DNA of 64,000 bases from Streptomyces sp. YIM 121038 (lineage in GTDB: Bacteria > Actinomycetota > Actinomycetes > Streptomycetales > Streptomycetaceae). Under the pieces are notes generated by a model that saw nothing but the letters and a program-made list of their open reading frames with translations, was not told the DNA's origin and made no database searches. The number at the start of each line of letters is the position of its first letter. Positions within the stretch are counted from its first letter, which is position 1. The stretch covers positions 3,596,001 through 3,660,000 of the forward strand of contig NZ_CP030771.1 in the NCBI RefSeq assembly GCF_006088715.1. The letters run 5' to 3'. The translations under genes were made by a program, and so were the position numbers. Below, in pieces: positions 36,281 to 44,157 of this stretch.

Positions 36281-36331
36281 CCCGAGGGCCGTACGCCCGC
36301 CGTCACAGCGGCCAGGCGTACGGCCCTTCGG
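36281..36331. terminator. Bidirectional hairpin terminator
   Basis: Perfect 12-bp arms GGGCCGTACGCC (36286-36297) and GGCGTACGGCCC (36315-36326) extended by CCCGA/TCGGGG with one bulge. It lies between the FHA gene and the convergent methyltransferase and overlaps the latter's 3' end. Confidence 0.7.
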
Positions 36332-37292
36332 GGTCGTCCAGCCACGCCCACGCGTACTCCCCGCTGACCGTCACCCCGAACCGCTCCCGCACCGGCCGCC
36401 GCTCCCGCTGCCACAGCGCGAGCGCCTCGTACGGATCCAGGGTCCCGGCCGTCAGCTCCAGGAGGAAGCGGAACAGCTCGCTCTGCAGCGCCCGGCGCGG
36501 CAGCCCCCCGAGCTGCGGCTCCTGCGCCATCCGGCCGCTGCCGCCGCGCAGCGGCACGAAGTACGCGGGCGTGTGCAGGAACCGCCCCTCCGCGTGGGTG
36601 GCGTCCCGCACCCGCAGCGCGATGAGCCCCGTCGCCAGGGGCGCGAGCACAAGGGCCCCCGGACGGCACTGCGCCAGCCACGGCCTCGGCACCGAGTTCA
36701 GCGTGCAGGTCGCGACGATCCGGTCGTACGGCGCCCGGCGCGGACACCCCGCGGCCCCGTCCCCGGTGACCACGGTGGGCCGGTACCCGGCCACGGCGAG
36801 GTGCCGCCGCGCGGACTCGGTGATCTCCGGGTCCAGGTCGACGGTCGTGACGCGGCCGTCCCCGAGCCGGTGCGCGAGCAGCGCCGCGTTGTAGCCGGTG
36901 CCCGCGCCGATCTCCAGGACGTCGTACGGCCCGCCGTCACCGACCCGGAGCTCCACCAGCATCTTGGCCATGAGCGAGGGCTGGCTGCTGGAGGAGAGCA
37001 GCTCCCCGTCCCGGACGCGGGTGGCGAGCGGCGCGTCCGCGTACGCCCCGCGCAGCCACCTGGCCCGCCGCACCGGGTCGGGGTCCTCGCCCCACAGCCG
37101 CTCGTAGCCCCCGGTCTGGCTCACGTAGTAGTAGGGCACGAACACGTGCCGCGGCACCGCGTCGAACGCCTCCCGCCAGCCGGGATCGCCGTCGAAGGCA
37201 CCGCCCGCCTCGATGTCCCGCACCAGAGCGGCCCGCGCCTCGGCGGCGACGACGGGGTCGGGTTCGTCCCTGAGCGGAGCTTGCGCACCCAT
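36303..37292 (-). CDS. Protein-L-isoaspartate O-methyltransferase-like methyltransferase
   Basis: 329 residues. SAM-binding Rossmann domain with DVLEIGAGTGYNAALLAHRL (motif I), VTTVDLDPEITESARRHLAV (motif post I) and APYDRIVATCTLNSVPRPWL (PCMT-type motif). N-terminal FVPYYYVSQTGGY and LLSSSSQPSLMAKMLVEL resemble the PCMT substrate region. The C-terminal ~110 residues extend beyond canonical PCMT and are seen in actinobacterial methyltransferases, including those linked to peptide modification; no such precursor is next to it. ATG 37292 chosen. Divergent from the globin gene. Confidence 0.85.
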   Translation of the reverse strand: MGAQAPLRDEPDPVVAAEARAALVRDIEAGGAFDGDPGWREAFDAVPRHVFVPYYYVSQTGGYERLWGEDPDPVRRARWLRGAYADAPLATRVRDGELLSSSSQPSLMAKMLVELRVGDGGPYDVLEIGAGTGYNAALLAHRLGDGRVTTVDLDPEITESARRHLAVAGYRPTVVTGDGAAGCPRRAPYDRIVATCTLNSVPRPWLAQCRPGALVLAPLATGLIALRVRDATHAEGRFLHTPAYFVPLRGGSGRMAQEPQLGGLPRRALQSELFRFLLELTAGTLDPYEALALWQRERRPVRERFGVTVSGEYAWAWLDDPEGPYAWPL

Positions 37293-37377
37293 ACCCCCAC
37301 TGTGCTGCTCCCGGCCGTCCGATGCGAGCGGTCCTAAGCCTTCCGTCCTCGGCCACGGCGTCTGAGACCATGGAGAG

Positions 37378-37782
37378 GTGAATGAGATCCCGCGCGGCAC
37401 GCTTCAGGAGCAGACCTTCTACGAACAGGTCGGCGGCGAGGAGACCTTCAGGCGCCTGGTGCGCCGGTTCTACGAGGGCGTCGCCGAGGACCCGCTCCTG
37501 CGGCCCATGTACCCGGAGGAGGACCTGGGCCCGGCCGAGGAGCGCCTCGTGCTGTTCCTGATGCAGTACTGGGGCGGCCCCCGCACCTACAGCGACAACC
37601 GCGGCCACCCGCGGCTGCGCATGCGCCACGCCCCCTTCACGGTCGACCGCGCGGCCCACGACGCCTGGCTCCGGCACATGCGCGCGGCGGTCGACTCCCT
37701 GGACCTCACCGAGGAGCACGAGCACACGCTGTGGAACTACCTGACCTACGCGGCCGCCTCCATGGTGAACACCCCGGGCTGA
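37378..37782 (+). CDS. glbO: Group II truncated haemoglobin
   Basis: 134 residues. [20 protein letters not shown] start, [20 protein letters not shown] and the proximal-His region [20 protein letters not shown] (with the Trp at G8) are diagnostic of TrHbII/GlbO. Binds oxygen and probably handles NO or oxygen in the cytoplasm. GTG start at 37378; the GGAGAG lies directly before it, so spacing is short. Confidence 0.95.
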   Translation: MNEIPRGTLQEQTFYEQVGGEETFRRLVRRFYEGVAEDPLLRPMYPEEDLGPAEERLVLFLMQYWGGPRTYSDNRGHPRLRMRHAPFTVDRAAHDAWLRHMRAAVDSLDLTEEHEHTLWNYLTYAAASMVNTPG

Positions 37783-37800
37783 GCGGGCCCGCCACGCGCC

Positions 37801-38487
37801 TCAGGCGGGCGTGACGGACAGCGCTCCGACGCCCGCCCGCCGCAGCGCGACGGACCCGTAGGGCGTGCGGAGCCGCAGCCAGACCCCGGCCGACAGCAGG
37901 TCGAGGGAGTCCCCCCGCAGGAACCCGAGCGACTGCGCGGCGTGCGCGGCCCGCACGGGCAGCCCCGTGCCCGGCACGACGCGGGACCAGATCTCCCGCC
38001 CCACCCGGTCCAGCTCCGCCCTGACCCTCCGCTCCGGCGCCAACTCCTCCACCCGGGCCCGGAATTCGGTGACGGCACCCCGCACCAGGGCCCGCACCTC
38101 GGGCGCGGCCGGAAGGCCGGGGACGCGCTCCCAGCCGCCCCGCGGCGGCAGCACACCGGCCCACGGCGGCCCGGTCACGGCGGCGGGCACGGCGGCCGTG
38201 CCCGCCGTCCCCGCCGATTCCGCCGAATCACCCACGGACTCCAGGAACTCGCCCGCGGACACCGTCACGTCGAGCGAGGTGTCCAGCCCGTCCTCGTACG
38301 GCTTGGCGAGCCGCGCCGTCCGGATCGCGAGGACCTCGAACGACGGCGGCCGCCCGAACACGGCGAGCGTCTCCCCCGCCGCCTGCAGCCGCACCGCGGC
38401 CGCCTTGTCGTAGTGGACCAGACGGGCCAGGAAGGCGGCCAGGTCCGCCGCCTCCCCCGGGTCCACGAAGTGCAGCCGCGCGGTCAT
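37801..38487 (-). CDS. Conserved actinobacterial protein of unknown function
   Basis: 228 residues, cytoplasmic. N-terminus LHFVDPGEAADLAAFLARLV and YDKAAAVRLQAAGETLAVFG; the middle is Ala/Thr-rich, the C-terminus has two beta-hairpin like strands (GVWLRLRTPYGSVALRRAGV). No catalytic motif seen. It starts in a 4-bp overlap (ATGA) with the thioesterase gene upstream, so the two are co-translated. Confidence 0.8.
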   Translation of the reverse strand: MTARLHFVDPGEAADLAAFLARLVHYDKAAAVRLQAAGETLAVFGRPPSFEVLAIRTARLAKPYEDGLDTSLDVTVSAGEFLESVGDSAESAGTAGTAAVPAAVTGPPWAGVLPPRGGWERVPGLPAAPEVRALVRGAVTEFRARVEELAPERRVRAELDRVGREIWSRVVPGTGLPVRAAHAAQSLGFLRGDSLDLLSAGVWLRLRTPYGSVALRRAGVGALSVTPA

Positions 38488-38918
38488 GCGACCAGCGCCT
38501 CCGCACCGCCCGCGCCGTCGTCCTGGTACTCCTCCAGGACCGCGCGCTCCTCGGCGGTGATCCGCCGGGGACGCTGCGCCCGCAGGTCGAACGGCACGAC
38601 GACCGTCGTCGCCCGCACGTACACCTGCTCCGGGTCCTTGATCTCGTACGAGACCGTCAGGGACGCGGCGCCTATCTTCGTCACCCACGACTCGATGGTG
38701 ACCGGCTCGTGCCGGTGCACCAGCGGCCGCAGATAGTCGATCTCGTGCCGTGCCACCACGGACCCGCCGGAGAACGACGGGCCGTCCTCCGACGAGAGCC
38801 GGAACATGAAGTCGATGCGCGCCTCTTCCAAGTACCGCAGGAAGACCGCGTTGTTGACGTGCCCGAAGGCGTCCATGTCCGACCACCGCAGCGGGCAGCT
38901 GTACAGATGACGGGCCAT
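38484..38918 (-). CDS. Acyl-CoA thioesterase (hot-dog fold, 4HBT family)
   Basis: 144 residues. The hot-dog motif RWSDMDAFGHVNNAVFLRYL with the catalytic Asp and the following EEARIDFMF helix are typical of YbgC/FadM-type thioesterases. Acts on acyl-CoA thioesters in the cytoplasm; acyl chain specificity unknown. ATG 38918 lies 1 bp after the ettA stop, so it is in an operon with ettA. Confidence 0.93.
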   Translation of the reverse strand: MARHLYSCPLRWSDMDAFGHVNNAVFLRYLEEARIDFMFRLSSEDGPSFSGGSVVARHEIDYLRPLVHRHEPVTIESWVTKIGAASLTVSYEIKDPEQVYVRATTVVVPFDLRAQRPRRITAEERAVLEEYQDDGAGGAEALVA

Positions 38919-38919
38919 G

Positions 38920-40584
38920 TCAGCCCCGGGTGAGCTTCTTGTACGTGGCGCGGTGCGGACGGGCCGCGTCCGGGCCCAGGCGCTCGATCTTGTTCTTCTC
39001 GTACGACTCGAAGTTGCCCTCGAACCAGAACCACTTGGACTCGCCCTCGTACGCCAGGATGTGCGTGGCGACGCGGTCCAGGAACCAGCGGTCGTGGGAG
39101 ACGACCACGGCGCAGCCCGGGAACTCCAGGAGCGCGTTCTCCAGGGACGACAGGGTCTCGACGTCCAGGTCGTTGGTCGGCTCGTCGAGGAGCAGCAGGT
39201 TGCCGCCCTGCTTGAGGGTCAGCGCCAGGTTGAGGCGGTTGCGCTCACCGCCGGAGAGCACGCCCGCGGGCTTCTGCTGGTCCGGGCCCTTGAAGCCGAA
39301 CGCGGACACGTAGGCGCGCGAGGGCATCTCGACCTGGCCGACGTTGATGTAGTCCAGCTCGTCGGAGACGACGGCCCACAGCGTCTTCTTCGGGTCGATG
39401 TTCGCGCGGCCCTGGTCGACGTAGGAGATCTTGACGGTGTCGCCGACCTTGATGCTGCCGGCGTCCGGGGTCTCCAGGCCCTGGATCATCTTGAACAGCG
39501 TGGTCTTGCCCGCGCCGTTCGGACCGATGACGCCCACGATGCCGTTGCGCGGCAGCGTGAAGCTCAGGTCGTCGATGAGGACCTTCTCACCGAAGGCCTT
39601 GGAGAGGTTGTTGACCTCGACGACGATGTTGCCCAGGCGGGGGCCCGGCGGGATCTGGATCTCCTCGAAGTCCAGCTTCCGCATCTTGTCGGCCTCGGCG
39701 GCCATCTCCTCGTAGCGGGAGAGTCGCGCCTTGGACTTGGCCTGCCGCCCCTTGGCGTTGGAGCGGACCCACTCCAGCTCTTCCTTGAGGCGCTTGGCGC
39801 GCTTGGCGTCCTTCTGGCCCTCGACCTTGAGGCGGGTGGCCTTCTTGTCGAGGTACGTCGAGTAGTTGCCCTCGTAGGGGTGGGCGCGGCCGCGGTCGAG
39901 CTCCAGGATCCACTCGGCGACGTTGTCCAGGAAGTACCGGTCGTGGGTGACGGCGACGACGGTGCCCGGGTACTGCGCGAGGTGCTGCTCCAGCCACTGC
40001 ACGGACTCGGCGTCCAGGTGGTTGGTGGGCTCGTCGAGGAGCAGCAGGTCGGGCGCCTCCAGGAGCAGCTTGCACAGCGCGACGCGGCGGCGCTCACCAC
40101 CGGAGAGGTTGGTGACCGGCCAGTCGCCGGGCGGGCAGCCCAGGGCGTCCATGGCCTGCTCGAGCTGGGTGTCCAGGTCCCACGCGTTCGCGTGGTCGAG
40201 GTCCTCCTGGAGCTTGCCCATCTCCTCCATGAGCGCGTCCGAGTAGTCGGTCGCCATCAGCTCGGCGACCTCGTTGAACCGCTTGAGCTTGTCCATGACC
40301 TCGCGGGCCCCGTCCTGGACGTTCTCCAGGACGGTCTTGGACTCGTCCAGCGGCGGCTCCTGCAGGAGCATGCCGACGGTGAAGCCGGGCGACAGGAACG
40401 CGTCGCCGTTCGACGGCTGCTCCAGACCCGCCATGATCTTCAGCACCGTGGACTTACCGGCGCCGTTCGGACCCACGACACCGATCTTCGCGCCAGGCAG
40501 GAAGTTCAAGGTGACGTCGTCGAGGATCACCTTGTCGCCGTGCGCCTTGCGCGTCTTGCGCATGGTGTAGATGTACTCAGCCAA
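38920..40584 (-). CDS. ettA: Energy-dependent translational throttle protein EttA (ABC-F ATPase)
   Basis: 554 residues, the exact size of the EttA group. Two ABC domains: Walker A GPNGAGKSTVLKIMAG and GPNGAGKTTLFKMIQG, signatures LSGGERRRVALCKLLL and LSGGERNRLNLALTLKQGG, Walker B LLLLDEPTNHLDAES and LLLLDEPTNDLDVET. The arm insertion and P-site linker (KAKRLKEELEWVRSNAKGRQ) lie between. It binds the ribosomal E site and senses ATP/ADP. The start is TTG at 40584, giving LAEYIYTMRKTRKAHGDKVI as in homologues; the frame stays open upstream, into the integrated element. The element's left att repeat ends 35 bp upstream of this codon, so integration changed everything beyond the immediate leader. 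Confidence 0.96.
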   Translation of the reverse strand: MAEYIYTMRKTRKAHGDKVILDDVTLNFLPGAKIGVVGPNGAGKSTVLKIMAGLEQPSNGDAFLSPGFTVGMLLQEPPLDESKTVLENVQDGAREVMDKLKRFNEVAELMATDYSDALMEEMGKLQEDLDHANAWDLDTQLEQAMDALGCPPGDWPVTNLSGGERRRVALCKLLLEAPDLLLLDEPTNHLDAESVQWLEQHLAQYPGTVVAVTHDRYFLDNVAEWILELDRGRAHPYEGNYSTYLDKKATRLKVEGQKDAKRAKRLKEELEWVRSNAKGRQAKSKARLSRYEEMAAEADKMRKLDFEEIQIPPGPRLGNIVVEVNNLSKAFGEKVLIDDLSFTLPRNGIVGVIGPNGAGKTTLFKMIQGLETPDAGSIKVGDTVKISYVDQGRANIDPKKTLWAVVSDELDYINVGQVEMPSRAYVSAFGFKGPDQQKPAGVLSGGERNRLNLALTLKQGGNLLLLDEPTNDLDVETLSSLENALLEFPGCAVVVSHDRWFLDRVATHILAYEGESKWFWFEGNFESYEKNKIERLGPDAARPHRATYKKLTRG

Positions 40585-40618
40585 GAGAAACCGTCCGGCA
40601 ATCAGTGTGTGGGCAGAT

Positions 40619-40642
40619 ACACCCCATCTTGCCGTACGGCTA
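40619..40642. repeat. Left attachment site repeat (attL core)
   Basis: 24 bp ending ATCTTGCCGTACGGCTA; identical to 50762-50785. Homology continues imperfectly on both sides: GGCAGA before the core and CCCC-GG-GAAAACC after it. The chromosomal side is the ettA leader. Confidence 0.9.
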
Positions 40643-40792
40643 GCCCCAGGCGAAAACCAGTATGTGCGGGGGCCCTGACCAGGGGCGCAAAGGTCAGCCG
40701 CGCACGCGGCAACCGTCGCTACCTGTCGTTGTTGGTCGTCGTCGGGCACCCTCGGACGGCCCACAGACGGCCCCACGGGCGGCCCGTGACGA

Positions 40793-41037
40793 CCTCTACC
40801 GGTAGAGGCCGGAACCTCTAGCGCTAGAGGTCTCACTAGCGGTCTGCACCGCCTCTGACCAGGGTGGTAGACGCTAGAGGCTGCCTTCGCGGAATCAGCG
40901 GATAGCCCCTGGGGCAGGGTCTGCGGCGGTCGCGCCGAGAGCTCTAGCGGCTCGGGCCCGACGCTCCCAGCGGCTCGCGGCCACGAGTCGCGAGAGCCGC
41001 TATCGATAGCGGCAGGGGGCGCTAACGTTAGCGCCCC
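40793..41037. repeat. Series of perfect palindromes at the left end
   Basis: CCTCTACCGGTAGAGG at 40793-40808; ACCTCTAGC/GCTAGAGGT at 40814-40831; GCCGCTATC/GATAGCGGC at 40996-41013; GGGGCGCTAAC/GTTAGCGCCCC at 41016-41037. All are exact dyads without a spacer. The last two contain GCTA-NNNN-TAGC cores. Confidence 0.9.
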
Positions 41038-41206
41038 TGATAGCGGCCCAAACCGCTGTCGACCTGGTCGCTAGCAGATAGCGAGGCACCTGGGCAGACC
41101 CCGGAATCCGGCCACTAGGGGCCTCCCGGGAGGGGCGCCGCCGGATCGCTATCAGCCCCGGCCGGACCGCGCGCGGCTGCCGGCCGTTGCGGGGGAAGAG
41201 CACGAA

Positions 41207-41256
41207 GGAGCGGCCTGCGGCCGCACGATCTTTGGCAGCTCGCTGCGCTCGCGCGC
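41207..41256 (+). repeat. 50-bp inverted repeat, left arm
   Basis: Pairs with 42133-42182 at 46 of 50 positions; both arms contain TTGGCAGCTCGCTGCGCTCG (or complement). Together they frame about 0.9 kb of iterons and hairpins. Confidence 0.9.
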
Positions 41257-41319
41257 CCGGTCACCGTGGACTGGCCCCGATCCGGCGGCTGCGGGCCGTG
41301 GGCGGCCGTGACGGCTGCC

Positions 41320-41437
41320 TGACGCCTGACACTGTCACGGCGCCTGACACCCAAACCCCTAGGCACACGCGGTGTCACGCGCCCTGACACCCGGCCTGAC
41401 GCCTGACGCTGACACCGCTTGACGCTCACCCTGACGC
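41320..41437 (+). repeat. TGACRC iterons
   Basis: Nine same-orientation copies of TGACGC or TGACAC at 41320, 41327, 41345, 41385, 41397, 41404, 41410, 41420 and 41432; inverted GTCAC copies follow up to about 41715. Confidence 0.75.
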
Positions 41438-41451
41438 CCCGCCGACCGCGC

Positions 41452-41562
41452 CACACGACGGCATTTCAGGGGAAGGGAGAGCGCCCCCGCCTTGGAAGGC
41501 GGTCCTGTCGGCCTTCCAAGGCGGCGCGGCAGCCCTGGCCCACCCTGAAATGCCGTCGTGTG
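41452..41562. repeat. Nested inverted repeat (double hairpin)
   Basis: Outer arms of 20 bp, CACACGACGGCATTTCAGGG (41452-41471) and its complement (41543-41562). Inside lies a second perfect pair, CCGCCTTGGAAGGC (41487-41500) and GCCTTCCAAGGCGG (41511-41524), with a 10-nt loop. The shape resembles single-strand or conversion origins of rolling-circle replicons. Confidence 0.85.
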
Positions 41563-41725
41563 ACGCTCCGTACAGCTCACCGTGACTCCGGCACCTGGAG
41601 CACGCCGTGACTCGTCACATGTGACGGGCCCGTCACACCCAAACCCCTAGGCAGACGCGGGCGTGACGCGCCCATCACAGCGGTCGTCACACCGCATCAC
41701 ACCTGCCTGTCACAGCATCTGGCCC

Positions 41726-41768
41726 AAGCAAGAAGAGCACCCCGCCCCGCCCGGTGCTCTTCTTGCTT
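41726..41768. terminator. Terminator-like hairpin in the element's left end
   Basis: Perfect 16-bp arms AAGCAAGAAGAGCACC (41726-41741) and GGTGCTCTTCTTGCTT (41753-41768), 11-nt loop. No gene ends nearby, so it may terminate an unseen transcript or insulate the region. Confidence 0.7.
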
Positions 41769-41826
41769 GAACCGACCGCGCATACCGTGATCGCGCCGTA
41801 CCTGGAGAGCCTTCCTTCTTCTCTTA

Positions 41827-42022
41827 CTAGAGAGTTGAGAGGGAATAGCGTCCGCAGCGTCCGCCGGGCGACGCTCACCCCATCTGACCTGCGCTGTTCC
41901 TGCGGACGCTAAACAAAATGTTTAGCGTCCGCAGCGTCCGGACACACCCTGTCACCAAGAGCGTGTTTCAGCAGGTCAGGGCAGCTCTCAGCAGATGGAG
42001 GGGTGCGGACGCTGCGGACGCT
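41827..42022. repeat. Iteron cluster 1: CTAGAGAGTTG box and AGCGTCCGC repeats
   Basis: CTAGAGAGTTG at 41827-41837, then AGCGTCCGC at 41847 and 41856 (tandem), a 15-bp perfect dyad TGCGGACGCTAAACA/complement at 41901-41933 containing two more, a near copy at 41933, and inverted tandem copies at 42005 and 42014. The layout is roughly symmetrical. Confidence 0.85.
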
Positions 42023-42040
42023 AACCCACGCCGGGAGCCT

Positions 42041-42078
42041 CGAAGAGGCCACCACCCGGACGCCGGGTGGCCTCTTCG
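42041..42078. terminator. Hairpin downstream of the XRE-like gene
   Basis: CGAAGAGGC with inner CACCCGG pairs with CCGGGTG and GCCTCTTCG; short bulge and 3-nt loop. Located 115 bp beyond the stop of the minus-strand XRE-like gene. Confidence 0.55.
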
Positions 42079-42132
42079 CGGCGTCGACGGCCGGTCGTGC
42101 GCGACGATGCTCAGCGCGGTACGGCGACTGTC

Positions 42133-42182
42133 GCGCGCGAGCGCAGCGAGCTGCCAAGGGTCGCGCGGCCGAAGGCCGCTCC
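42133..42182 (-). repeat. 50-bp inverted repeat, right arm
   Basis: Partner of 41207-41256 (46/50 matches), ending 11 bp before the stop of the XRE-like regulator. Confidence 0.9.
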
Positions 42183-42192
42183 ACACTGTTCG

Positions 42193-43440
42193 CTACTGAG
42201 GCAGGAAGCCGGGGGCCGTCTGCCCCAGTTCGCGCAGATGCGCAAGGTAGTCCTGAGTCGCAGGCTCGGACGCGTAACGGCGCTTCATCTCCGCCGCAAG
42301 CTCGCGGCTGATCATGATGAGTGACGGAACCGACTGGCGCTCCCCTTCGAGAGCTCGCTCCCCCAGGATGAGTGCTTGTTCGAGGTCACCTTCCCGCGCG
42401 GCCGTCACGCCCAACGTGACGCGTGCTTCCGCGTTGCGCATCGGCGCCCGCTCCGTGCCGTCGAAGTCCGTGCCTGCCCGGAGAACTTCCTCAGCAAGCG
42501 TCCGGGCCAGCTTGTCCTCTCCCACCAAGCGGTAGCAGTCCATCGCGTAGTAGTCGAACTTCGCGGGGTCCACCACGAAGTGGTTGTCTAGGTTCTCCGG
42601 ATGCGGCATCCCTTCGAGCAGGTTGCGCCCCCTGTCGAGCGCCACCTCAACCCGTCGGCGGTCCCCGAGCCGAGCCCATGCCTTGGCCTCCTGCGCGGCA
42701 AGCTGCACGGCTACGCCCTGGTGGGCGGCCACCTCTGTCCCTGCCTGTGCCGCTGCGACGACCCCGCGGTAGTCCCCCGTCGTGAGCGCGAACCAAGCTC
42801 GCATCTCATGGGCCCAACCGGCGACTTCAGCATGGTCCGCTTCGGTTGCCAGTGACAGGGCGGCCCGGCGCGTCGACTCGGCTGCATGGCGGTCGCCCAT
42901 GTCGTACTCCACGCACCCCACGAGGAGTGCTAGCCAGCCGGACAGGGACAGTACCTCGCGGTGCTGCGAGAGCGTCAGGCTCTTGGAGTGGAGCTCTACG
43001 ACGCGGCGGAGCCACTGGCGGCCTTCGATGAGAAGCTGTCCGCTCGGCATGAATGGGTACTCCGAACAGAGCCGATCTGTAGTGATCCGCAGTGCGTCGA
43101 GCGTGGCAGCGTCCACGTCGGACCGGTTGAGACGGCTCACGATCTCCAGTGTCTCCATGCCGCTCACGGCCAGGATTTCCCTGTCTCCATCCCGACGCGG
43201 CGGCGCGGGGAAGAGCGCGTGCGTCACGGTGCCGAAGACCGCCGCGATCAGAGGTTGGTAGAACTCGTTGGGGCTCTGCCCAGACTCCCAGCGCTTCCAC
43301 TGCCGGATCAGGCTGTCATCTGCGGGAAGTTCTCCGTCCGCGTGGGCACGAAGCGCTCTTACCGCGTCTCGCTGGGACCAGTCGCGCGCCGCACGTTCGG
43401 CCGCAATGCGCCGTGCCCAAGCGGGCCTGCCGTCGCTCAT
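42193..43440 (-). CDS. XRE-like HTH regulator with helical-repeat C-terminus
   Basis: 415 residues. The N-terminal ~75 residues form an HTH: ARRIAAERAARDWSQRDAVR then DDSLIRQWKRWESGQSPNEF, typical of XRE proteins. The remainder (from about residue 95) is helical, TPR-like, with repeated short helices (AESTRRAALSLATEADHAEV, ARTLAEEVLRAGTDFDGTER), resembling Rgg/BldD-associated or plasmid maintenance regulators with ligand-binding TPRs. Probably controls the element. Minus strand, facing away from the replication block. Confidence 0.85.
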   Translation of the reverse strand: MSDGRPAWARRIAAERAARDWSQRDAVRALRAHADGELPADDSLIRQWKRWESGQSPNEFYQPLIAAVFGTVTHALFPAPPRRDGDREILAVSGMETLEIVSRLNRSDVDAATLDALRITTDRLCSEYPFMPSGQLLIEGRQWLRRVVELHSKSLTLSQHREVLSLSGWLALLVGCVEYDMGDRHAAESTRRAALSLATEADHAEVAGWAHEMRAWFALTTGDYRGVVAAAQAGTEVAAHQGVAVQLAAQEAKAWARLGDRRRVEVALDRGRNLLEGMPHPENLDNHFVVDPAKFDYYAMDCYRLVGEDKLARTLAEEVLRAGTDFDGTERAPMRNAEARVTLGVTAAREGDLEQALILGERALEGERQSVPSLIMISRELAAEMKRRYASEPATQDYLAHLRELGQTAPGFLPQ

Positions 43441-43601
43441 ACGCCCTCCTCCGAGTGCCTACGCTCCGAGTCTCACCCGCGGCCCGGGGGGACAGGGAAG
43501 GGGACAGCAAGGTGACACCGGACATGTCCCCTGCTTCGGTTCACTGCCCCCCTCAGTGTCACTTACGTCACAGGCCGCCGTGCTCGCATTCTGGTTCCAG
43601 A

Positions 43602-43937
43602 TCAAGCACCGCCAGAGTGAGAGCGGTTCTCCAGCGCTTCGAGCCGTTCAGACAGCATCTGAATCTGGGAGCGGATTTCCTTGATGTCATCGCGCACGTC
43701 GGCCGGAGGCACGGTTCCATCGCCGACAAAGTTGCCGAGGTTCCCGGCCGAGATGACCAGCCCTTCGGCCTTCAGCTTGTTCAGTCCGTTTTGGATGGTT
43801 TGGCCCGCGAATCCGAACCGGTCAGCCAAGTCCTTCTGTGACGGAAGTTGCTGGCCGGGCTCCATCGTCTTGATGTCCTCGCGGAGCGCGTCCGCGACCT
43901 GTTCCGCCTTCGTCTTGGGCAAGCCTGTGGCAGTCAT
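43602..43937 (-). CDS. GntR family regulator, short form
   Basis: 111 residues. Winged HTH with KAEQVADALREDIKTMEPGQ, LPSQKDLADRFGFAGQTIQN and GLNKLKAEGLVISAGNLGNF: the GntR DNA-binding domain. Only a short coiled tail (IKEIRSQIQMLSERLEALEN) follows instead of an effector domain, as in KorSA-like regulators of Streptomyces elements. Start ATG 43937. It faces the replication block across a palindromic operator, so it likely represses that block and itself. Confidence 0.88.
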   Translation of the reverse strand: MTATGLPKTKAEQVADALREDIKTMEPGQQLPSQKDLADRFGFAGQTIQNGLNKLKAEGLVISAGNLGNFVGDGTVPPADVRDDIKEIRSQIQMLSERLEALENRSHSGGA

Positions 43938-43968
43938 GCTCTGAGGGTACCGGCGCACACCACAGCGA

Positions 43969-44025
43969 ACTAGTGCACTCCAACTCAGGGGTTGCGCACT
44001 AGCGTGTACTAGTGCACGCTAGTGC
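43969..44025. promoter_or_regulatory. GntR-type operator region between the two transcription units
   Basis: Perfect dyad GCACTAGCGTG (43996-44006) and CACGCTAGTGC (44015-44025) around TACTAGTG, with ACTAGTGCAC repeated at 43969 and 44008. It lies between the gntR-like gene and the plus-strand block; the likely binding site of that regulator. Confidence 0.75.
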
Positions 44026-44157
44026 ATGCAAAGCCGACCGCCACAAGGCGAGCGCACGACAAAAGGCCCTGGTCAACGCCGGGGCGAAGAAGCAGGGAGC
44101 GGCTCCCTACCGCCAAGCAGATAGCCGCTCCCCGACCCTCGAAGGGGTACCTCCATC

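Larger units (their letters stand above)
40643..42192. other. Non-coding, highly structured left end of the element
   Basis: 1.55 kb without a supported gene. It holds palindromes (40793-41133), a 50-bp inverted repeat pair (41207-41256 and 42133-42182), nine TGACRC repeats (41320-41437), a nested hairpin (41452-41562), a 19-bp direct repeat pair (41347-41365, 41635-41653), a terminator-like hairpin (41726-41768), and an AGCGTCCGC iteron cluster (41847-42022). This density of cis elements fits a replication origin and/or excision control locus. Confidence 0.75.

Noticed and set aside
37378..38164. Biosynthetic cluster around the PCMT-like methyltransferase
   Set aside because: No precursor peptide or cyclase nearby; neighbours are globin, thioesterase and ettA.
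38920..40836. Long 638-residue form of EttA extending into the element
   Set aside because: Homologues start at the TTG (AEYIYTM); the upstream extension crosses the att repeat and is element DNA, so it is a chance open frame.
40793..41133. CRISPR array from the repeated palindromes
   Set aside because: Repeats differ in sequence and length and spacing is irregular; no cas genes.
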